DNA of 40,658 bases from Acidovorax sp. CF316 (GCF_000276605.1 NZ_AKJX01000286.1:1-40658); one strand, 5' to 3'. Counted from the stretch's first letter, positions 8,202-18,564 are shown. Notes: generated from the letters alone by a model not told the origin. A program made the numbers and translations.

Positions 8202-9347
8202 TCAACCCGCCGCCGTGGGGTGGCGCGGCAGAACCACGTGGAAGCGGGTGGTGCCGTCTTCGGACTGCACATCGATCCGGCCCCCGTGCGAGCGCACGAT
8301 CTGCTGCACGATGAACAGCCCCAGCCCCAGGCCCTGGTGGCGCCCCGGTGCCTGGTCACGCCCCCGGAAGGGGCTGAACAACTGCGGCACAAGCGCCGGT
8401 GGAATGGTGCCACCGTTGGTCACGGTCAGGGCGAGGGTGTGCGCATCGCTGCCATCGAGCGCCACATGGATCGCCACCGCAGGGTCGCCATGGTGCACCG
8501 CGTTGCCGATGAGGTTGATTGCCAGCTGGCACAGCCGTTCTTCGTCTCCCATGCCGGCAAGATTGCCTTGGTCGCTGGTGCTGATCACATGGTTGGGAAA
8601 GCCCGTGCGTATCTCCTGCAGCGAGCGCTGCAGCACGGCACGCAGGTCCACGGGGGCCATGCGCATCGCCAGCCCGCCGCCCTGGCGGATGCGCGTCACG
8701 TCCAGCAGGTCCTCGATCATGCGCCCCATGCGCTGGCTGCTGCTGAGCACGCGGCCGGCCAAAGCCTGCGCCTTGTCGGGCGCCAGGGGCTGGCGTTGCA
8801 GGGCCGTGGCCGCCGCACCGATGGACATCAGCGGCGTGCGCAGGTCGTGGCTGAGCACCGCCATGAACATCTCGTTGATGCGCAACGCCTCGGTGCGCTC
8901 GCGCAGTTCGCGGGCCAGGGTGCGCTTCTGGCGGAACAGCTCGAAGAACACGCCGGCCTTGGAGGTCAGCATCTGCGGATCAATGGGCTTGTACAGAAAA
9001 TCCACGGCCCCGGTCTCGTAGCCGCGGAACTGCCAGTTCTGGTCGCGTGAGCCGGCGGTCATGAAGATCAGCGGGATGTGGCGGGTGCGTTCGCTGCCGC
9101 GGATCAGCTCGGCCAGCTCGAAGCCGTTCATCTCGGGCATCTGCACGTCCAGCAGGGCCAGGGCCACGTCGCCGTGGGAGAGCAGCAGCTCCAGCGCCTC
9201 GGGGCCTGACTGGGCCTTGAGCACCTCGATGCTGTCGCTGTGCAGCAGGGCCTCCACGGCCACGAGGTTTTCTGGCACGTCGTCCACCACCAGGCATTTG
9301 ATGCGTTCGGTCGGAGCTGGCTGTGCAGGGAAGGTGGTGGGGCTCAC
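8202..9347 (-). CDS. Receiver-histidine kinase (REC-HisKA-HATPase)
   Basis: Cytosolic signalling protein of 381 residues with an N-terminal receiver (D22/D23 pocket, phosphoacceptor D67 in LALLDVQMPEM, K120 in FLYKPID), a short coiled coil (about 139-160), a HisKA domain with H167 (VLSHDLRTPL) and an HATPase domain (NLIGNAVHHG, GLGLGLFIVQQIV). No membrane segment is seen, so its input should come through phosphorylation of its own receiver. It starts with GTG, overlapping the CheB-type stop as GTGA, and is the last gene of the overlapping four-gene operon. Whether it acts on the neighbouring lone receiver is inference. Confidence 0.9.
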   Translation of the reverse strand: MSPTTFPAQPAPTERIKCLVVDDVPENLVAVEALLHSDSIEVLKAQSGPEALELLLSHGDVALALLDVQMPEMNGFELAELIRGSERTRHIPLIFMTAGSRDQNWQFRGYETGAVDFLYKPIDPQMLTSKAGVFFELFRQKRTLARELRERTEALRINEMFMAVLSHDLRTPLMSIGAAATALQRQPLAPDKAQALAGRVLSSSQRMGRMIEDLLDVTRIRQGGGLAMRMAPVDLRAVLQRSLQEIRTGFPNHVISTSDQGNLAGMGDEERLCQLAINLIGNAVHHGDPAVAIHVALDGSDAHTLALTVTNGGTIPPALVPQLFSPFRGRDQAPGRHQGLGLGLFIVQQIVRSHGGRIDVQSEDGTTRFHVVLPRHPTAAG

Positions 9348-9952
9348 AGGATTCTCCGCATTTGCAGTTCGGTCAGCAGGGATGCGATCTCCGAAGGGGG
9401 AAGGACGTGGTGCGGTGCCATCAGGTCCAGGGCGGACTGGGGCATGGCGGACATGGCGGCGCTGCCGGGGGATTGCACGATGGAGAGCCCTCCCGCAGCG
9501 CCGATGGCGGCCATGCCCCGCGCGCCGTCCTGGTTGGCACCGGACAGGAGCATACCGATCAAACGTTCGCCATAGGTGTCGGCGGCCGATTCGAACAGCA
9601 CGTCGATGGACGGGCGCGAGAAGTGCACGGGCTCATCGACCGAAAGCGCCAGCCGGGGGCCGGCGTCCACCAGCAGGTGGTAGTCGGGCGGCGCGAAATA
9701 CACGGTGCCCGCCTCGATAGGCTCCTTGTCCTGCGCTTCTGCCGTGCGCAGCGCGCAGCGCGGGCGAAAGATCTCGGGCAGCAGGCTCGGGGCCTCGCGC
9801 GGCAGGTGCAGCGTGACCAGCACCGCCACGCGGGTGTGTGCCTGCAGGGCCGGCAAGATGGTGGAGATGGCATCGATGGCGCCTGCCGAACCCCCGATCA
9901 CGATGGCATCGAAGCCGCGCAGGCCGTGCTGGTGCACCGGGACAGCGGCCAT
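9344..9952 (-). CDS. CheB-type protein-glutamate methylesterase domain, no receiver
   Basis: Methylesterase of 202 residues related to the catalytic half of CheB, which hydrolyses glutamyl methyl esters on chemoreceptors. The catalytic triad is visible: S22 (VIGGSAGAI), H49 (VTLHLPREAP) and D142 (SGANQDGARGM). Chemotaxis CheB normally carries an N-terminal receiver that gates activity; here the gene starts directly at the catalytic domain, so activity would not be gated by phosphorylation in cis. The ATG overlaps the cheR-like stop by one base (TGATG). No chemoreceptor gene lies in the window, so the substrate is unknown. I give no symbol because a role in chemotaxis is doubtful. Confidence 0.88.
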   Translation of the reverse strand: MAAVPVHQHGLRGFDAIVIGGSAGAIDAISTILPALQAHTRVAVLVTLHLPREAPSLLPEIFRPRCALRTAEAQDKEPIEAGTVYFAPPDYHLLVDAGPRLALSVDEPVHFSRPSIDVLFESAADTYGERLIGMLLSGANQDGARGMAAIGAAGGLSIVQSPGSAAMSAMPQSALDLMAPHHVLPPSEIASLLTELQMRRIL

Positions 9953-10812
9953 CACGTGCCCACCTTCTTGCGGTAGATGCGGTCTTCGAGCACGAAGTCG
10001 TCGAAGGCCGGGGCCTGTTCGGTGAAGCGCATCGACTCCTTGGAACCCAGGCCGAGGAAGCCGCGGTGGCACAGCGCCTCCTTGAACAGACCCAGGGCGC
10101 GGTTCTGCAGCTCGCGCTCGAAATAGATCAGCACGTTGCGGCAGGACACCAGGTGCACCTCGGCGAACACGGTGTCCGTGGCCAGGCTGTGGTCGGAGAA
10201 CACCACCTGCTTGCGCAGCGCGCGGTCGAACACCACGCGACCGTACCCGGCCGAGTAGTAGTCCGACAGCGAGGTCTTGCCGCCCGAGCGCGCATGGTTC
10301 TCGGTGAAGGAGGCCACGCGGGAGAGGTCGAACACGCCCGCCTCGGCGGCCTGCAGGGCCTGCTGGTTGATGTCGGTGGCGTAGAGGATGGTGCGCTCGA
10401 GCAGCCCTTCCTCGTGCAGCAGGATGGCCAGCGAATACACCTCTTCGCCCGTGCTGCAGCCCGCCACCCAGACCTTGAGCGAAGGGTAGGTGCGCAGAAT
10501 GGGCAGCACCTGCTCGCGCAGCGCCTTGAAATAGCGCGGGTCGCGGAACATCTCGCTGACCTGCACGGTGAGGTACTCGAGCAGTGCCGGGAACACGGCG
10601 GCGTCGTGCAGCACCTTGTCCTGCAGCTGCGACAGCGTCTGGCAGGAGAAGCGCGAGAGTGCCGTCTGCAGCCGCCGCTTGAGCGAAGCCTGCGCGTAGC
10701 CGCGAAAGTCGTAGTGGTAGCGGTAGTAGATCGCGTCGAGCAGCAGGCGCTGCTCGATATCGCCGATGCGGGCCGTCTTCAGGTGGTGCAAGCGGGGCTC
10801 CGGCGTGCTCAC
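9952..10812 (-). CDS. CheR-type protein-glutamate methyltransferase
   Basis: S-adenosylmethionine-dependent methyltransferase of 286 residues, CheR fold. An N-terminal helical domain (IEQRLLLDAIYYRYHYDFRG, LKRRLQTALSRF) is followed by the SAM-binding motif VWVAGCSTGEEVYSLA (near residue 103), ATDINQQALQAAEAGVF and VSCRNVLIYF, all standard in CheR. The GTG start at 10812 overlaps the stop of the large hybrid kinase (GTGA). The reading frame is open much further upstream, but only as an antisense-free extension inside the kinase gene. It pairs with the CheB-type gene immediately downstream, so a reversible methylation module is likely. The target protein is not encoded nearby. Confidence 0.9.
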   Translation of the reverse strand: MSTPEPRLHHLKTARIGDIEQRLLLDAIYYRYHYDFRGYAQASLKRRLQTALSRFSCQTLSQLQDKVLHDAAVFPALLEYLTVQVSEMFRDPRYFKALREQVLPILRTYPSLKVWVAGCSTGEEVYSLAILLHEEGLLERTILYATDINQQALQAAEAGVFDLSRVASFTENHARSGGKTSLSDYYSAGYGRVVFDRALRKQVVFSDHSLATDTVFAEVHLVSCRNVLIYFERELQNRALGLFKEALCHRGFLGLGSKESMRFTEQAPAFDDFVLEDRIYRKKVGT

Positions 10813-13800
10813 TTGGGCATCCACACCCGCACCAGCGAGAGCAGTTTTTCCACGTCCAGCGGTTTGGCGATGTAGTCGTTGGCACCGGCGGCCAGGCACT
10901 TGTCCTGGTCGTCCTTCATGGCCTTGGCCGTGAGGGCGATGATGGGCAGCCTGCGCCAGGCGGGCTGCTTGCGGATCTCGCGCATGGCGGTGTAGCCGTC
11001 CATCTCCGGCATCATGATGTCCATCAGCACCAGGTCCACGGCGGGGCCGGCGCCGCCCGAGCGCTCCAGGAAGTCGAGCGCCTCGCGGCCGTTGCGTGCG
11101 ATCTGCACCGAGATGCCCGTGGGCTCCAGGATGCTGGAGAGTGCGAACACGTTGCGCACGTCGTCTTCCACCACCAGCACCGTGCGGCCCTCGAAGGCCG
11201 CGTCGCGGCTGCGCGCCACCTGCAGCATCTGCCGGCGCTCCACCGACAATTCCGATTCCACCTGGTGCAGGAACAGAGTGACCTCGTCGAGCAGGCGTTC
11301 GGGCGAGCGTGCGTCCTTGATGATGATGGACTTGGAGAAGCGGCGCAGCTGCTGCTCCTCGTCGCGCGTGAGGGCGCGCCCGGTGTAGACGATGACCGGC
11401 GGGAAGGAGACCTCCTCCTGCTCCGACATGGCCTGGAGCAGCTCGTAGCCGCTCAGGTCGGGCAGGTTCACGTCCATCACCATGCAGTCGAAAGTGCTGC
11501 TGCGCAGGTAGTCCAGGGCCGCGGTGGCGTTTTCCACGCACACGATGTCCACGCCGTCCGTGGCCAGCAGGGCGCGCACGCTCTCGCGCTGGCGTTCATC
11601 GTCTTCCACCACCAGCACGCGGCGCATGCCCTGGGTGAACTTGGCCTCCAGGCGCTGCAGCGCCTGCACCAGCTCTTCGCGCTTGACGGGCTTGAGTGCA
11701 TAACCGATGGCACCGCGGCCCATGGCCTCCTGCGAGTAGTCGGCCACCGAGACCACGTGCACCGGGATGTGCCGCGTGGCGGGGTTGCGCTTGAGCTGGT
11801 CGAGCACCCCGAGGCCCGAGAAGTCGGGCAGGTTCACGTCCAGCACGATGGCGCTGGGCTGGTGCAGCGTGGCGGCCGCCAGGCCCTCGCTGGCCGTGTG
11901 GGCCAGGATGCAGTGGAAGTCCATCTCGCGCGCCAGGTCGTTCAGGATGTTGGCAAAGCGCACATCGTCTTCGATCACCAGGATGTTGCGCTCGCCCTTC
12001 GGGCGCGCGGCCACGGGCAGGATGGCCGGGGCCACAGGGGCCGGCCGGCTGGGCGCGGCGGAGGGAGCGGGAAGCGGTGCGCTGGCCGCGCTCTGGGGCG
12101 CCTGCAATGCCCGGCCGGTCGAGGGCTCGGCGGACTGCACCGCGTGGCGCGGTACGGTCAGCGTGAACTCGCTGCCCTGGCCCGGCGTGCTGCGGATGGC
12201 GATGCTGCCACCCAGCAACTGGGCCAGGTCGCGCGAGATCGACAGGCCCAGGCCCGTGCCGCCGTACTTGCGGTGGGTGCTGCCATCGGCCTGGCGGAAG
12301 GCCTCGAAGACCAGCTCCTGCTGGTGCTCGGGGATGCCGATGCCAGTGTCGCGCACGGCAAAGGCCAGCATGTCGCCGGGCAGGGGCGAGACATGCAGCG
12401 CCACGCTGCCCTGTTCGGTGAACTTCACCGCGTTGGAGAGCAGGTTCTTGATCACCTGGCCCAGGCGCAGCGCGTCGGTGTCCATGGTGGCCGGCACGCC
12501 CGGGTCCATGGTGAGTGCCAGGGTCAGCCCCTTTTCCTCGGCGATGGGGCGCAGTGGGTCCACCAGCGACTGCATGGCGCGGGCGATGTCCACGCTCTCG
12601 ATGTCGATGGTGGCCTGGCCGGCCTCGATCTTGGACAGGTCCAGGATGTCGTTGATCAGCGCCAGCAGGTCGTTGCCGGCCGACGAGATGGTCTGGGCGT
12701 ACTTCACCTGCTCGGCCGTGAGGTTGCCGGCCTTGTTGTCGGCCAGCAGCTTGGCCAGGATCAGCGTGGAGTTGAGCGGGGTGCGCAGCTCGTGGCTCAT
12801 GTTGGCCAGGAACTCGCTCTTGTACTGGCTGGTCTGCTCGATCTCGCGGGCCTTCTCGGTCAGGTCGCTCTGGGCCGCCAGCAGCTCCTCGCGCTGGTTC
12901 TCGAGCTGCTGGGTCTGCTCCTCGAGCTGGGCATTGGTCTGCTCCAGTTCGGTCTGCTGCAGCTCCATCTGCGCCTGCGACTCCTGCAGGATGCGGCTTT
13001 GCTGCTCCAGCTCCTCGTTGTTGACGCGCAGTTCCTCCTGCTGGGCCTGCAGCTCCTCGGACTGGCGCTGGGTTTCCTCGAGCAGGGCTTCGAGCCGGCT
13101 GCGGTCCTGGCCCGAGCGGATGGCCACGGCCAGCATCTCGGAGGCCTGCTTGAACAGGCGGTGCTCGAACTCGTCCACCGCGCGGTAGAAGCCCAGCTCG
13201 ATCACGGCAAACACCTCGCCGTTTTCGATGGCCGGTGCCACCAGCAGCTCGGCAGGTGCCGATGCGCCCGTGCTGGAGGACACGGTCAGGTGGTCGGCCG
13301 GCACATCGCGCACGTGCAGCAATTCGCGCGAGCGCGCACACTGGCCCACGAGGCCTTCGCCGTCGATGAGTTTCTGCGCCAGGCGCTCGCGCGGCAGCGC
13401 GTAGCCGCCGAACAGCGTGAAGCCGCCGCCATGTTCGTTGACCGCGTAGGCCGCGCCCACCTTGGCATTGAGGTAGGTGGCCAGGTATTCGAGCGCCAGC
13501 TCGCCGATCTCTTCCACGCGGCGGTCGCCCTGCAGGCGCTGGGCCAGGCCGCTCAGCCCCGTCACCACCCAGTTCTGGCGTGCCTTGAGGCGGTGCTCGC
13601 GTGCCGTCAGTGCGGCCGAGATGCAGATCAGCGCCAGCAGCAGCAGCGAGCCGCCCCAGGAGTAGTAGGCCGACAGCGAGGTGGCCTCCTCCCAGCCGCG
13701 GCGGCGGTCTTCCAGCTCCTGGGTCTGCAGGCCCGCCAGGTCCGAGGCCAGGTCGCGCACCCGGTCCATGATGTTCTTGCCCGCATCGCTGCGCACCAGG

Positions 13801-14246
13801 GCCATGGCGCCTTCCACGTTGCCGGCCTTGCGCAGGTCCACGGTCTCGGCCAGTTCGCTGCGTTTCTGCTTGGTCAGATCCTCGATCTGGACCACCAGGC
13901 GGCGCTGGCCAGCGTTGCCCTCGGTGCTGGCCTTGAGGGCCGTCAGTTGCCGGTCCAGCACGTTCTGCGCGAGCAGGTAGGGCTGCAGGTAGGAGGCATC
14001 CCCCGTGAGCAGGTAGCCGCGCTGGCCGGTCTCCAGGTCCTTGAGCGCCGAGTGCACCAGCGACAGCTGGCGCATGGCCTGCGAGGTCCGGTCCATCGCG
14101 GCAACTGCGTCGGCCCGCACCTCGGAGGCCCGGTAGTTGACGAAGGCAATGACCAGGGTGGCCAGGGCCGCGACGATGAAGCCCGCCATCAGGCTCTTGG
14201 GGATGGCAAAGCGCTGGGCAGCCTGGGTGCTCGGTGATCGGGGCAT
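10809..14246 (-). CDS. Membrane hybrid histidine kinase, CHASE3-GAF-HK with three receivers
   Basis: Large sensor kinase, 1145 residues from ATG 14246. Order: transmembrane helix (about 18-36), CHASE3-like sensor (about 40-185; QRGYLLTGD is typical), second helix (about 199-214), GAF domain (about 235-375), Glu/Gln-rich coiled coil (about 385-475), HisKA with H485 ([10 protein letters not shown]), HATPase ([26 protein letters not shown]), a Pro/Ala linker, then receivers with phosphoacceptors D803 ([10 protein letters not shown]), D925 ([10 protein letters not shown]) and D1076 ([10 protein letters not shown]). The second receiver has KDARS where KP is usual. A TTG start at 14273 would add nine residues. 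It heads the overlapping operon with the CheR-, CheB- and kinase genes. The CHASE3 domain suggests an extracytoplasmic signal, identity unknown. Confidence 0.92.
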   Translation of the reverse strand: MPRSPSTQAAQRFAIPKSLMAGFIVAALATLVIAFVNYRASEVRADAVAAMDRTSQAMRQLSLVHSALKDLETGQRGYLLTGDASYLQPYLLAQNVLDRQLTALKASTEGNAGQRRLVVQIEDLTKQKRSELAETVDLRKAGNVEGAMALVRSDAGKNIMDRVRDLASDLAGLQTQELEDRRRGWEEATSLSAYYSWGGSLLLLALICISAALTAREHRLKARQNWVVTGLSGLAQRLQGDRRVEEIGELALEYLATYLNAKVGAAYAVNEHGGGFTLFGGYALPRERLAQKLIDGEGLVGQCARSRELLHVRDVPADHLTVSSSTGASAPAELLVAPAIENGEVFAVIELGFYRAVDEFEHRLFKQASEMLAVAIRSGQDRSRLEALLEETQRQSEELQAQQEELRVNNEELEQQSRILQESQAQMELQQTELEQTNAQLEEQTQQLENQREELLAAQSDLTEKAREIEQTSQYKSEFLANMSHELRTPLNSTLILAKLLADNKAGNLTAEQVKYAQTISSAGNDLLALINDILDLSKIEAGQATIDIESVDIARAMQSLVDPLRPIAEEKGLTLALTMDPGVPATMDTDALRLGQVIKNLLSNAVKFTEQGSVALHVSPLPGDMLAFAVRDTGIGIPEHQQELVFEAFRQADGSTHRKYGGTGLGLSISRDLAQLLGGSIAIRSTPGQGSEFTLTVPRHAVQSAEPSTGRALQAPQSAASAPLPAPSAAPSRPAPVAPAILPVAARPKGERNILVIEDDVRFANILNDLAREMDFHCILAHTASEGLAAATLHQPSAIVLDVNLPDFSGLGVLDQLKRNPATRHIPVHVVSVADYSQEAMGRGAIGYALKPVKREELVQALQRLEAKFTQGMRRVLVVEDDERQRESVRALLATDGVDIVCVENATAALDYLRSSTFDCMVMDVNLPDLSGYELLQAMSEQEEVSFPPVIVYTGRALTRDEEQQLRRFSKSIIIKDARSPERLLDEVTLFLHQVESELSVERRQMLQVARSRDAAFEGRTVLVVEDDVRNVFALSSILEPTGISVQIARNGREALDFLERSGGAGPAVDLVLMDIMMPEMDGYTAMREIRKQPAWRRLPIIALTAKAMKDDQDKCLAAGANDYIAKPLDVEKLLSLVRVWMPK

Positions 14247-14290
14247 GCGTGGCAAGGTCCGGGTGGGGGGCAACCGGACAATGTAACGGG

Positions 14291-14300
14291 TTTGTACAAA
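14291..14300. promoter_or_regulatory. Palindrome TTTGTACAAA between kinase operon and ubiA
   Basis: A perfect 10-bp palindrome lies 44 bp upstream of the kinase ATG in the 192-bp divergent region. It is AT-rich in an otherwise GC-rich gap, so a regulator site is possible; no family can be named from this alone. Confidence 0.3.
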
Positions 14301-14438
14301 TGGCCGGTGTAGGACATTTCCTGCACGGCGGCTGTCCTGCCCGGGGGGCGGGGGCGGCGCAGGGGCGCGCGGCTGCTACATTCCCGGTGCCGCCCGTCCG
14401 ATGGGCCAACCTCCCCCGCATTCGCCGCTTTCCTTGCC

Positions 14439-15323
14439 ATGTCCGCACCGCCGCGCAGCCGCCTGTCCCTGTACCTCGACCTGATCCGCTGGAACCGGCC
14501 CGCCGGCTGGCTGGTCTGCCTGTGGCCCACGCTGAGCGCGCTGTGGATCGCGGCGGACGGCTTTCCGGGCTGGCACCTGCTGGCGGTGTTCGTGCTCGGT
14601 ACCTTTCTCATGCGCAGCGCGGGCTGCTGCGTGAACGATGTGGCCGACCGCGACTTCGACCGCCACGTCAAGCGCACGGCGGCCCGCCCCGTGACCACCG
14701 GGGCCGTTTCCGTCAAGCAGGCGCTGGCCCTGGGCGCGGTGCTGGCCCTGGTGTCCTTCGGCCTGGTGCTGACCACCAATGCGGCGGCCATCGCCTGGTC
14801 CGTGCCCGCCGTGCTGGTGGCCATTGCCTACCCGTTCACCAAGCGCATCATCGCCATGCCCCAGGCCGTGCTGGGCATCGCCTTCAACTTCGGCATCGTG
14901 ATCGCCTTCGCCGCCGTGCAGGGCCAGGTGCCCGCGGTGGCCTGGTGGATGTGGCTGGGCAACCTGTTCTGGGTGCTGGCCTACGACACCGAGTACGCCA
15001 TGGTCGACCGCGACGACGACCTCAAGATCGGCATCAAGACCTCGGCCATCACCCTGGGCCGCTTCGACGTGGCGGCCATCGTGCTGTTTTACCTGCTGTT
15101 CCTGGGCATCTGGGGCATGGCGCTGGCACCCTATGCCCTGGGCCCGGTGTACTGGCTCGCCACGGCCGCCGCCCTGGCCCAGGCAGTCTGGCACTGGACG
15201 CTGATCCGCGACCGCAGCCGCGAAGGCTGCTTCACCGCCTTCCGCGTCAACCACTGGCTGGGCGCCACGGTCTTTGCCGGCATTGCCGGCAGCTACCTGT
15301 TGCGCCAGCTTGCCATCAATTGA
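14439..15323 (+). CDS. ubiA: 4-hydroxybenzoate polyprenyltransferase
   Basis: Membrane enzyme of ubiquinone synthesis that attaches the polyprenyl chain to 4-hydroxybenzoate. The 294-residue protein has about eight or nine hydrophobic helices and both Asp-rich prenyl-diphosphate motifs: [11 protein letters not shown] (near residue 66) and [13 protein letters not shown] (near residue 182). The N-terminus [19 protein letters not shown] is typical of UbiA. Length matches the family (about 290). It is divergent from the signalling operon and convergent with proC, with only 15 bp between the stops. ATG 14439 is followed directly by the family N-terminus. Confidence 0.96.
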   Translation: MSAPPRSRLSLYLDLIRWNRPAGWLVCLWPTLSALWIAADGFPGWHLLAVFVLGTFLMRSAGCCVNDVADRDFDRHVKRTAARPVTTGAVSVKQALALGAVLALVSFGLVLTTNAAAIAWSVPAVLVAIAYPFTKRIIAMPQAVLGIAFNFGIVIAFAAVQGQVPAVAWWMWLGNLFWVLAYDTEYAMVDRDDDLKIGIKTSAITLGRFDVAAIVLFYLLFLGIWGMALAPYALGPVYWLATAAALAQAVWHWTLIRDRSREGCFTAFRVNHWLGATVFAGIAGSYLLRQLAIN

Positions 15324-15338
15324 GTAGCCGGCGAGGAG

Positions 15339-16175
15339 TTACTTGCCGAACTCATCGCCCAGTTCGTGGGCGCGGTGCTCGGCGGCTTGCATCGCACGCT
15401 CGAAAGCTTCGCCCACGCCCTCCTTTTGCATGGACTGCAGCGCCGCATAGGTCGTGCCGCCCTTGGAGGTGACGCGCTCGCGCAGCACGGCGGGCGGCTC
15501 GTCCGAGCGGCGCGCCAGTTCCGAGGCGCCCACGAAAGTGCCCACGGCCAGCCGGTGGGCCTGCTCGGCCGACAGGCCCATGGCCGTGCCCGCACGCGCC
15601 ATGGCTTCGAGGAAGTAGAAGACATAGGCCGGGCCCGAGCCCGACAGGGCCGTGACCGCATCGAGCTGCTTTTCGCTCTCCACCCACAGGTATTCGCCCG
15701 TGGTGGCCACGATGGCTTCCACGCTCTGGCGCTCACCCTCGGATACCCCCGGGCGGGCGTACAGCGCGCTCATGCCCTTGCCCACCAGGGCCGGGGTGTT
15801 GGGCATGGTGCGCACGATGCGCTCGCTTGCGAGCCATTGGGCGATGCTGTCCGAGCGGATGCCGGCGGCCACGCTCAGGTGCAGGGCGTCCTGCGTGTGG
15901 GCACGCGCCTGGGCGGCGGCGTCCTTGAAGGTCTGGGGCTTGACGGCCCAGACCACGATGCGGGCGCGCTGCAGGGCCGGGCCGGCCTTGGTCTGGGCGT
16001 CGATGCCGTAATTCGTGCGCAGGGCTTCACGCGCCTGTTCCCAGGGTTCGACGACCTCGATCTGGCTGGCCGGGTGGCCCTGGCGGACCAGGCCGCCGAT
16101 GATGGCGCTGGCCATGTTGCCGCCGCCGATGAAGGCGATCACGGGGAGGGAAGGGGAGGCGGTGGTCTGGCTCAT
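15339..16175 (-). CDS. proC: Pyrroline-5-carboxylate reductase
   Basis: Last enzyme of proline synthesis, reducing pyrroline-5-carboxylate with NAD(P)H. The 278-residue protein shows the Rossmann motif VIAFIGGGNMASAIIGGL at the N-terminus, VWAVKPQ, and the C-terminal signature ALSGSGPAYVFYFLEAM with TSKGGTT near the end. ATG 16175 is preferred; an in-frame GTG at 16184 would add three residues, and neither has a clear ribosome site. It lies 82 bp downstream of glpK on the same strand, with no functional link apparent. Confidence 0.95.
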   Translation of the reverse strand: MSQTTASPSLPVIAFIGGGNMASAIIGGLVRQGHPASQIEVVEPWEQAREALRTNYGIDAQTKAGPALQRARIVVWAVKPQTFKDAAAQARAHTQDALHLSVAAGIRSDSIAQWLASERIVRTMPNTPALVGKGMSALYARPGVSEGERQSVEAIVATTGEYLWVESEKQLDAVTALSGSGPAYVFYFLEAMARAGTAMGLSAEQAHRLAVGTFVGASELARRSDEPPAVLRERVTSKGGTTYAALQSMQKEGVGEAFERAMQAAEHRAHELGDEFGK

Positions 16176-16257
16176 GGTGTGCACAACAGGGAATCAAACA
16201 GCAGGGCCATGATGGTAGCCGCACCGCCTGCGGCCCCTGTTCCTGTCTGCCCCGGGG

Positions 16258-17751
16258 TCACTCTGCCGTGGTCTGGCGCACGGCCCGTTCCCAGCGCTCC
16301 ATCAGTTCGTGTGCACGTGCCTTGCCCAAGGTCGGCAGAAAGCGCCGTTCGGCCCGCCACAGCTGCGACAGCTCGGCCGTGCTGCCGTACACCCCGCTGG
16401 ACAGGCCCGCCAGGTAGGCGGCACCCAGCGCGGTGGTCTCGATCACGGCGGGGCGCACCACCGGGATGCCCAGCAGGTCGGCCTGGAACTGCATCAGCAG
16501 GTCGTTGACACAGGCGCCGCCGTCCACGCGCAGCTCGCTCACCGGCGCGCCGCCGGCGGCCACGGCATCGCGGCTCATGGCCAGCAGCAGGGCGGCACTC
16601 TGGTAGGCGATGCTTTCGAGCGCGGCGCGTGCGATGTGGCCCAGGGTGGAGCCGCGCGTCAGCCCCGTGATGGTGCCGCGCGAGTCGGGTTTCCAGTACG
16701 GGGCGCCCAGGCCGGTGAAGGCCGGCACCATCATCACGCCACCCGAGTCGGGCACGCTCTGGGCGAGCGACTCGACCTCGCCGCTGGTGGAGATGGCACG
16801 CAGGCCGTCGCGCAGCCACTGCACCACGGCGCCGCCGACGAAGACGCTGCCTTCCATCGCGAACTCGGTCTGCACGCCGGCCTGGGCGGCGCTGGTGGTG
16901 AGCAGGCCGTTCTTCGAGGTCTGGAAGGTGGTGCCCGTGTGCATCAGCATGAAGCAGCCCGTGCCATAGGTGTTCTTGGCCATGCCCGCGCTGAAACACG
17001 CCTGGCCGAACAGCGCGCTCTGCTGGTCGCCGGCCACGCCGCCCACGCGGATGGCGTGGCCCAGCAGATCGGGCGCCACGTCGCAGAAGTGCGAGCTCGA
17101 TGGTTGCACCTGCGGCATCAGCGACTTGGGAATGCGCAGCAGCGCCAGCAGCTCGTCGTCCCACTGGTTGGTGTGCACATTGAACAGCATGGTGCGCGAG
17201 GCATTGCTCACGTCGGTCACATGCACCTGGCCGTGCGTGAGCTGCCACATGAGCCAGCTGTCCACCGTGCCGAAGGCCAGCTCGCCACGCTCGGCCTGCG
17301 CGCGCGCGCCGGGCACATGGTCCAGCAGCCACTGCAGCTTGGTGCCCGAAAAATAGGCATCGATCAGCAGGCCGGTCTTGGCCTGGATGGTCGCGGCCTT
17401 GCCCTGCTCGCGCAACTGGGCGCAGGCGGGCTCGGCCCGGCGGTCCTGCCAGACGATGGCATGGTGCACGGGCTGGCCGGTCTGGCGGTTCCACAGCACC
17501 GTGGTTTCGCGCTGGTTGGTGATGCCCACGGCGCGGATGGCGCTGGCCTTTAGGTTCGCCTTCTCCAGTGCCTCGCGGGCCGTGGCCAGCTGGGTGCGCC
17601 AGATCTCCATCGGGTCGTGCTCCACCCAGCCGGGCTGGGGGTAGATCTGCGGCAGCTCGCGCTGGGCCTGGGCCACGATGTGGCCCTGCTCGTCGAAGAC
17701 GATGCTGCGGGAGCTGGAAGTGCCTTGGTCGAGTGCGAGCAGGTAGGTCAT
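16258..17751 (-). CDS. glpK: Glycerol kinase
   Basis: Phosphorylates glycerol to sn-glycerol-3-phosphate, trapping it in the cell. The 497-residue protein has the FGGY-kinase N-terminus [49 protein letters not shown] and the C-terminal [20 protein letters not shown]. Length matches the family (about 500). ATG 17751 is chosen because [11 protein letters not shown] is the usual GlpK start; a TTG three codons upstream is possible. It sits 48 bp after glpR on the same strand, opposite the glycerol transporter operon, so uptake, kinase and dehydrogenase lie in one regulon. Confidence 0.97.
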   Translation of the reverse strand: MTYLLALDQGTSSSRSIVFDEQGHIVAQAQRELPQIYPQPGWVEHDPMEIWRTQLATAREALEKANLKASAIRAVGITNQRETTVLWNRQTGQPVHHAIVWQDRRAEPACAQLREQGKAATIQAKTGLLIDAYFSGTKLQWLLDHVPGARAQAERGELAFGTVDSWLMWQLTHGQVHVTDVSNASRTMLFNVHTNQWDDELLALLRIPKSLMPQVQPSSSHFCDVAPDLLGHAIRVGGVAGDQQSALFGQACFSAGMAKNTYGTGCFMLMHTGTTFQTSKNGLLTTSAAQAGVQTEFAMEGSVFVGGAVVQWLRDGLRAISTSGEVESLAQSVPDSGGVMMVPAFTGLGAPYWKPDSRGTITGLTRGSTLGHIARAALESIAYQSAALLLAMSRDAVAAGGAPVSELRVDGGACVNDLLMQFQADLLGIPVVRPAVIETTALGAAYLAGLSSGVYGSTAELSQLWRAERRFLPTLGKARAHELMERWERAVRQTTAE

Positions 17752-17799
17752 GGCGGGCAAGGATAAGTCAGGCGGGATGCAGCCAGGCGCTGCGCGGGA

Positions 17800-18564
17800 T
17801 CAGGCGGCGACGGTGCAGATGACCTCGGCGTCCTGGAGCAATACGGGAAAGGGCTCGGGCGGCGGTGCATCGGTGAACAGCCGGTCGATCTGCTGCAGCG
17901 TGGCCAGTTGCACCATGGCCGGGCGGTTGAACTTGCTCTGGTCGGCCGCCAGCCAGACCTCGCGCGACTGGGCAATGATGGTCTGCGCCACCTTCACCTC
18001 GCGGTAGTCGAAGTCGCGCAGCGAGCCGTCGGGCTCGATGCCCGAGATGCCGATGAGTGCGATGTCCACGCGGAACTGGCGGATGAAGTCCACCGCCGCC
18101 TCGCCCACGATGCCGCGGTCGCGCGCGCGCACCACGCCGCCGGCCACGATCACCTCGCACTCCGGGTTGCCGCTCAGGATGGCGGCCACGTTCAGGTTGT
18201 TGGTGATCACGCGCAGCCCGCGGTGGTGCAGCAGCGCCTTGGCAATGGCCTCGGTGGTGGTGCCGATGTTCAGGATCAGCGAGCAGTCGTTGGGCACCTG
18301 CTCGGCCACGGCGCGTGCGATGCGCGCCTTGCCCTCGGCATGCAGGGTTTCGCGCTGGGTGTGGGCCAGGTTCTCCACGGTGGAGCTGGGCACGCGCACG
18401 CCGCCATGGAAGCGCGTGAGCAGGCCCGATTCGGCCAGGCGCTGCACGTCGCGGCGCACCGTCTGCAGGGTCACGCCCAGGGTCTCGGCCAGCTGTTCGA
18501 CGCTGGCGGACTTGCGCGCGCGCACTTCTTCAAGGAGCAGGAGTTGTCGGGGGTTCGTATTCAC
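17800..18564 (-). CDS. glpR: DeoR-family glycerol regulon repressor
   Basis: Transcriptional repressor of 254 residues. The N-terminal helix-turn-helix (PRQLLLLEEVRARKSASVEQ, then LGVTLQTVRRDVQRL) is the DeoR type, followed by the sugar-phosphate-binding C-terminal domain (LNIGTTTEAIAKAL, VITNNLNVAAIL, VIVAGGVVRARD, LIGISGIEPDGSL), which in GlpR senses glycerol-3-phosphate. GTG 18564 is chosen because it opens exactly at the DNA-binding domain; the frame is open further upstream into the promoter region. It is transcribed with glpK and divergent from glpS, so it probably controls both directions from the 203-bp gap. The symbol rests on family plus context. Confidence 0.92.
   Translation of the reverse strand: MNTNPRQLLLLEEVRARKSASVEQLAETLGVTLQTVRRDVQRLAESGLLTRFHGGVRVPSSTVENLAHTQRETLHAEGKARIARAVAEQVPNDCSLILNIGTTTEAIAKALLHHRGLRVITNNLNVAAILSGNPECEVIVAGGVVRARDRGIVGEAAVDFIRQFRVDIALIGISGIEPDGSLRDFDYREVKVAQTIIAQSREVWLAADQSKFNRPAMVQLATLQQIDRLFTDAPPPEPFPVLLQDAEVICTVAA

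Noticed and set aside
11265-14237. A 990-residue plus-strand reading frame over the hybrid kinase
   Set aside because: The opposite strand encodes a full kinase with all motifs; this frame is low-complexity L/G/H/Q shadow. The same holds for a long frame at 11596-14448 on the minus strand.
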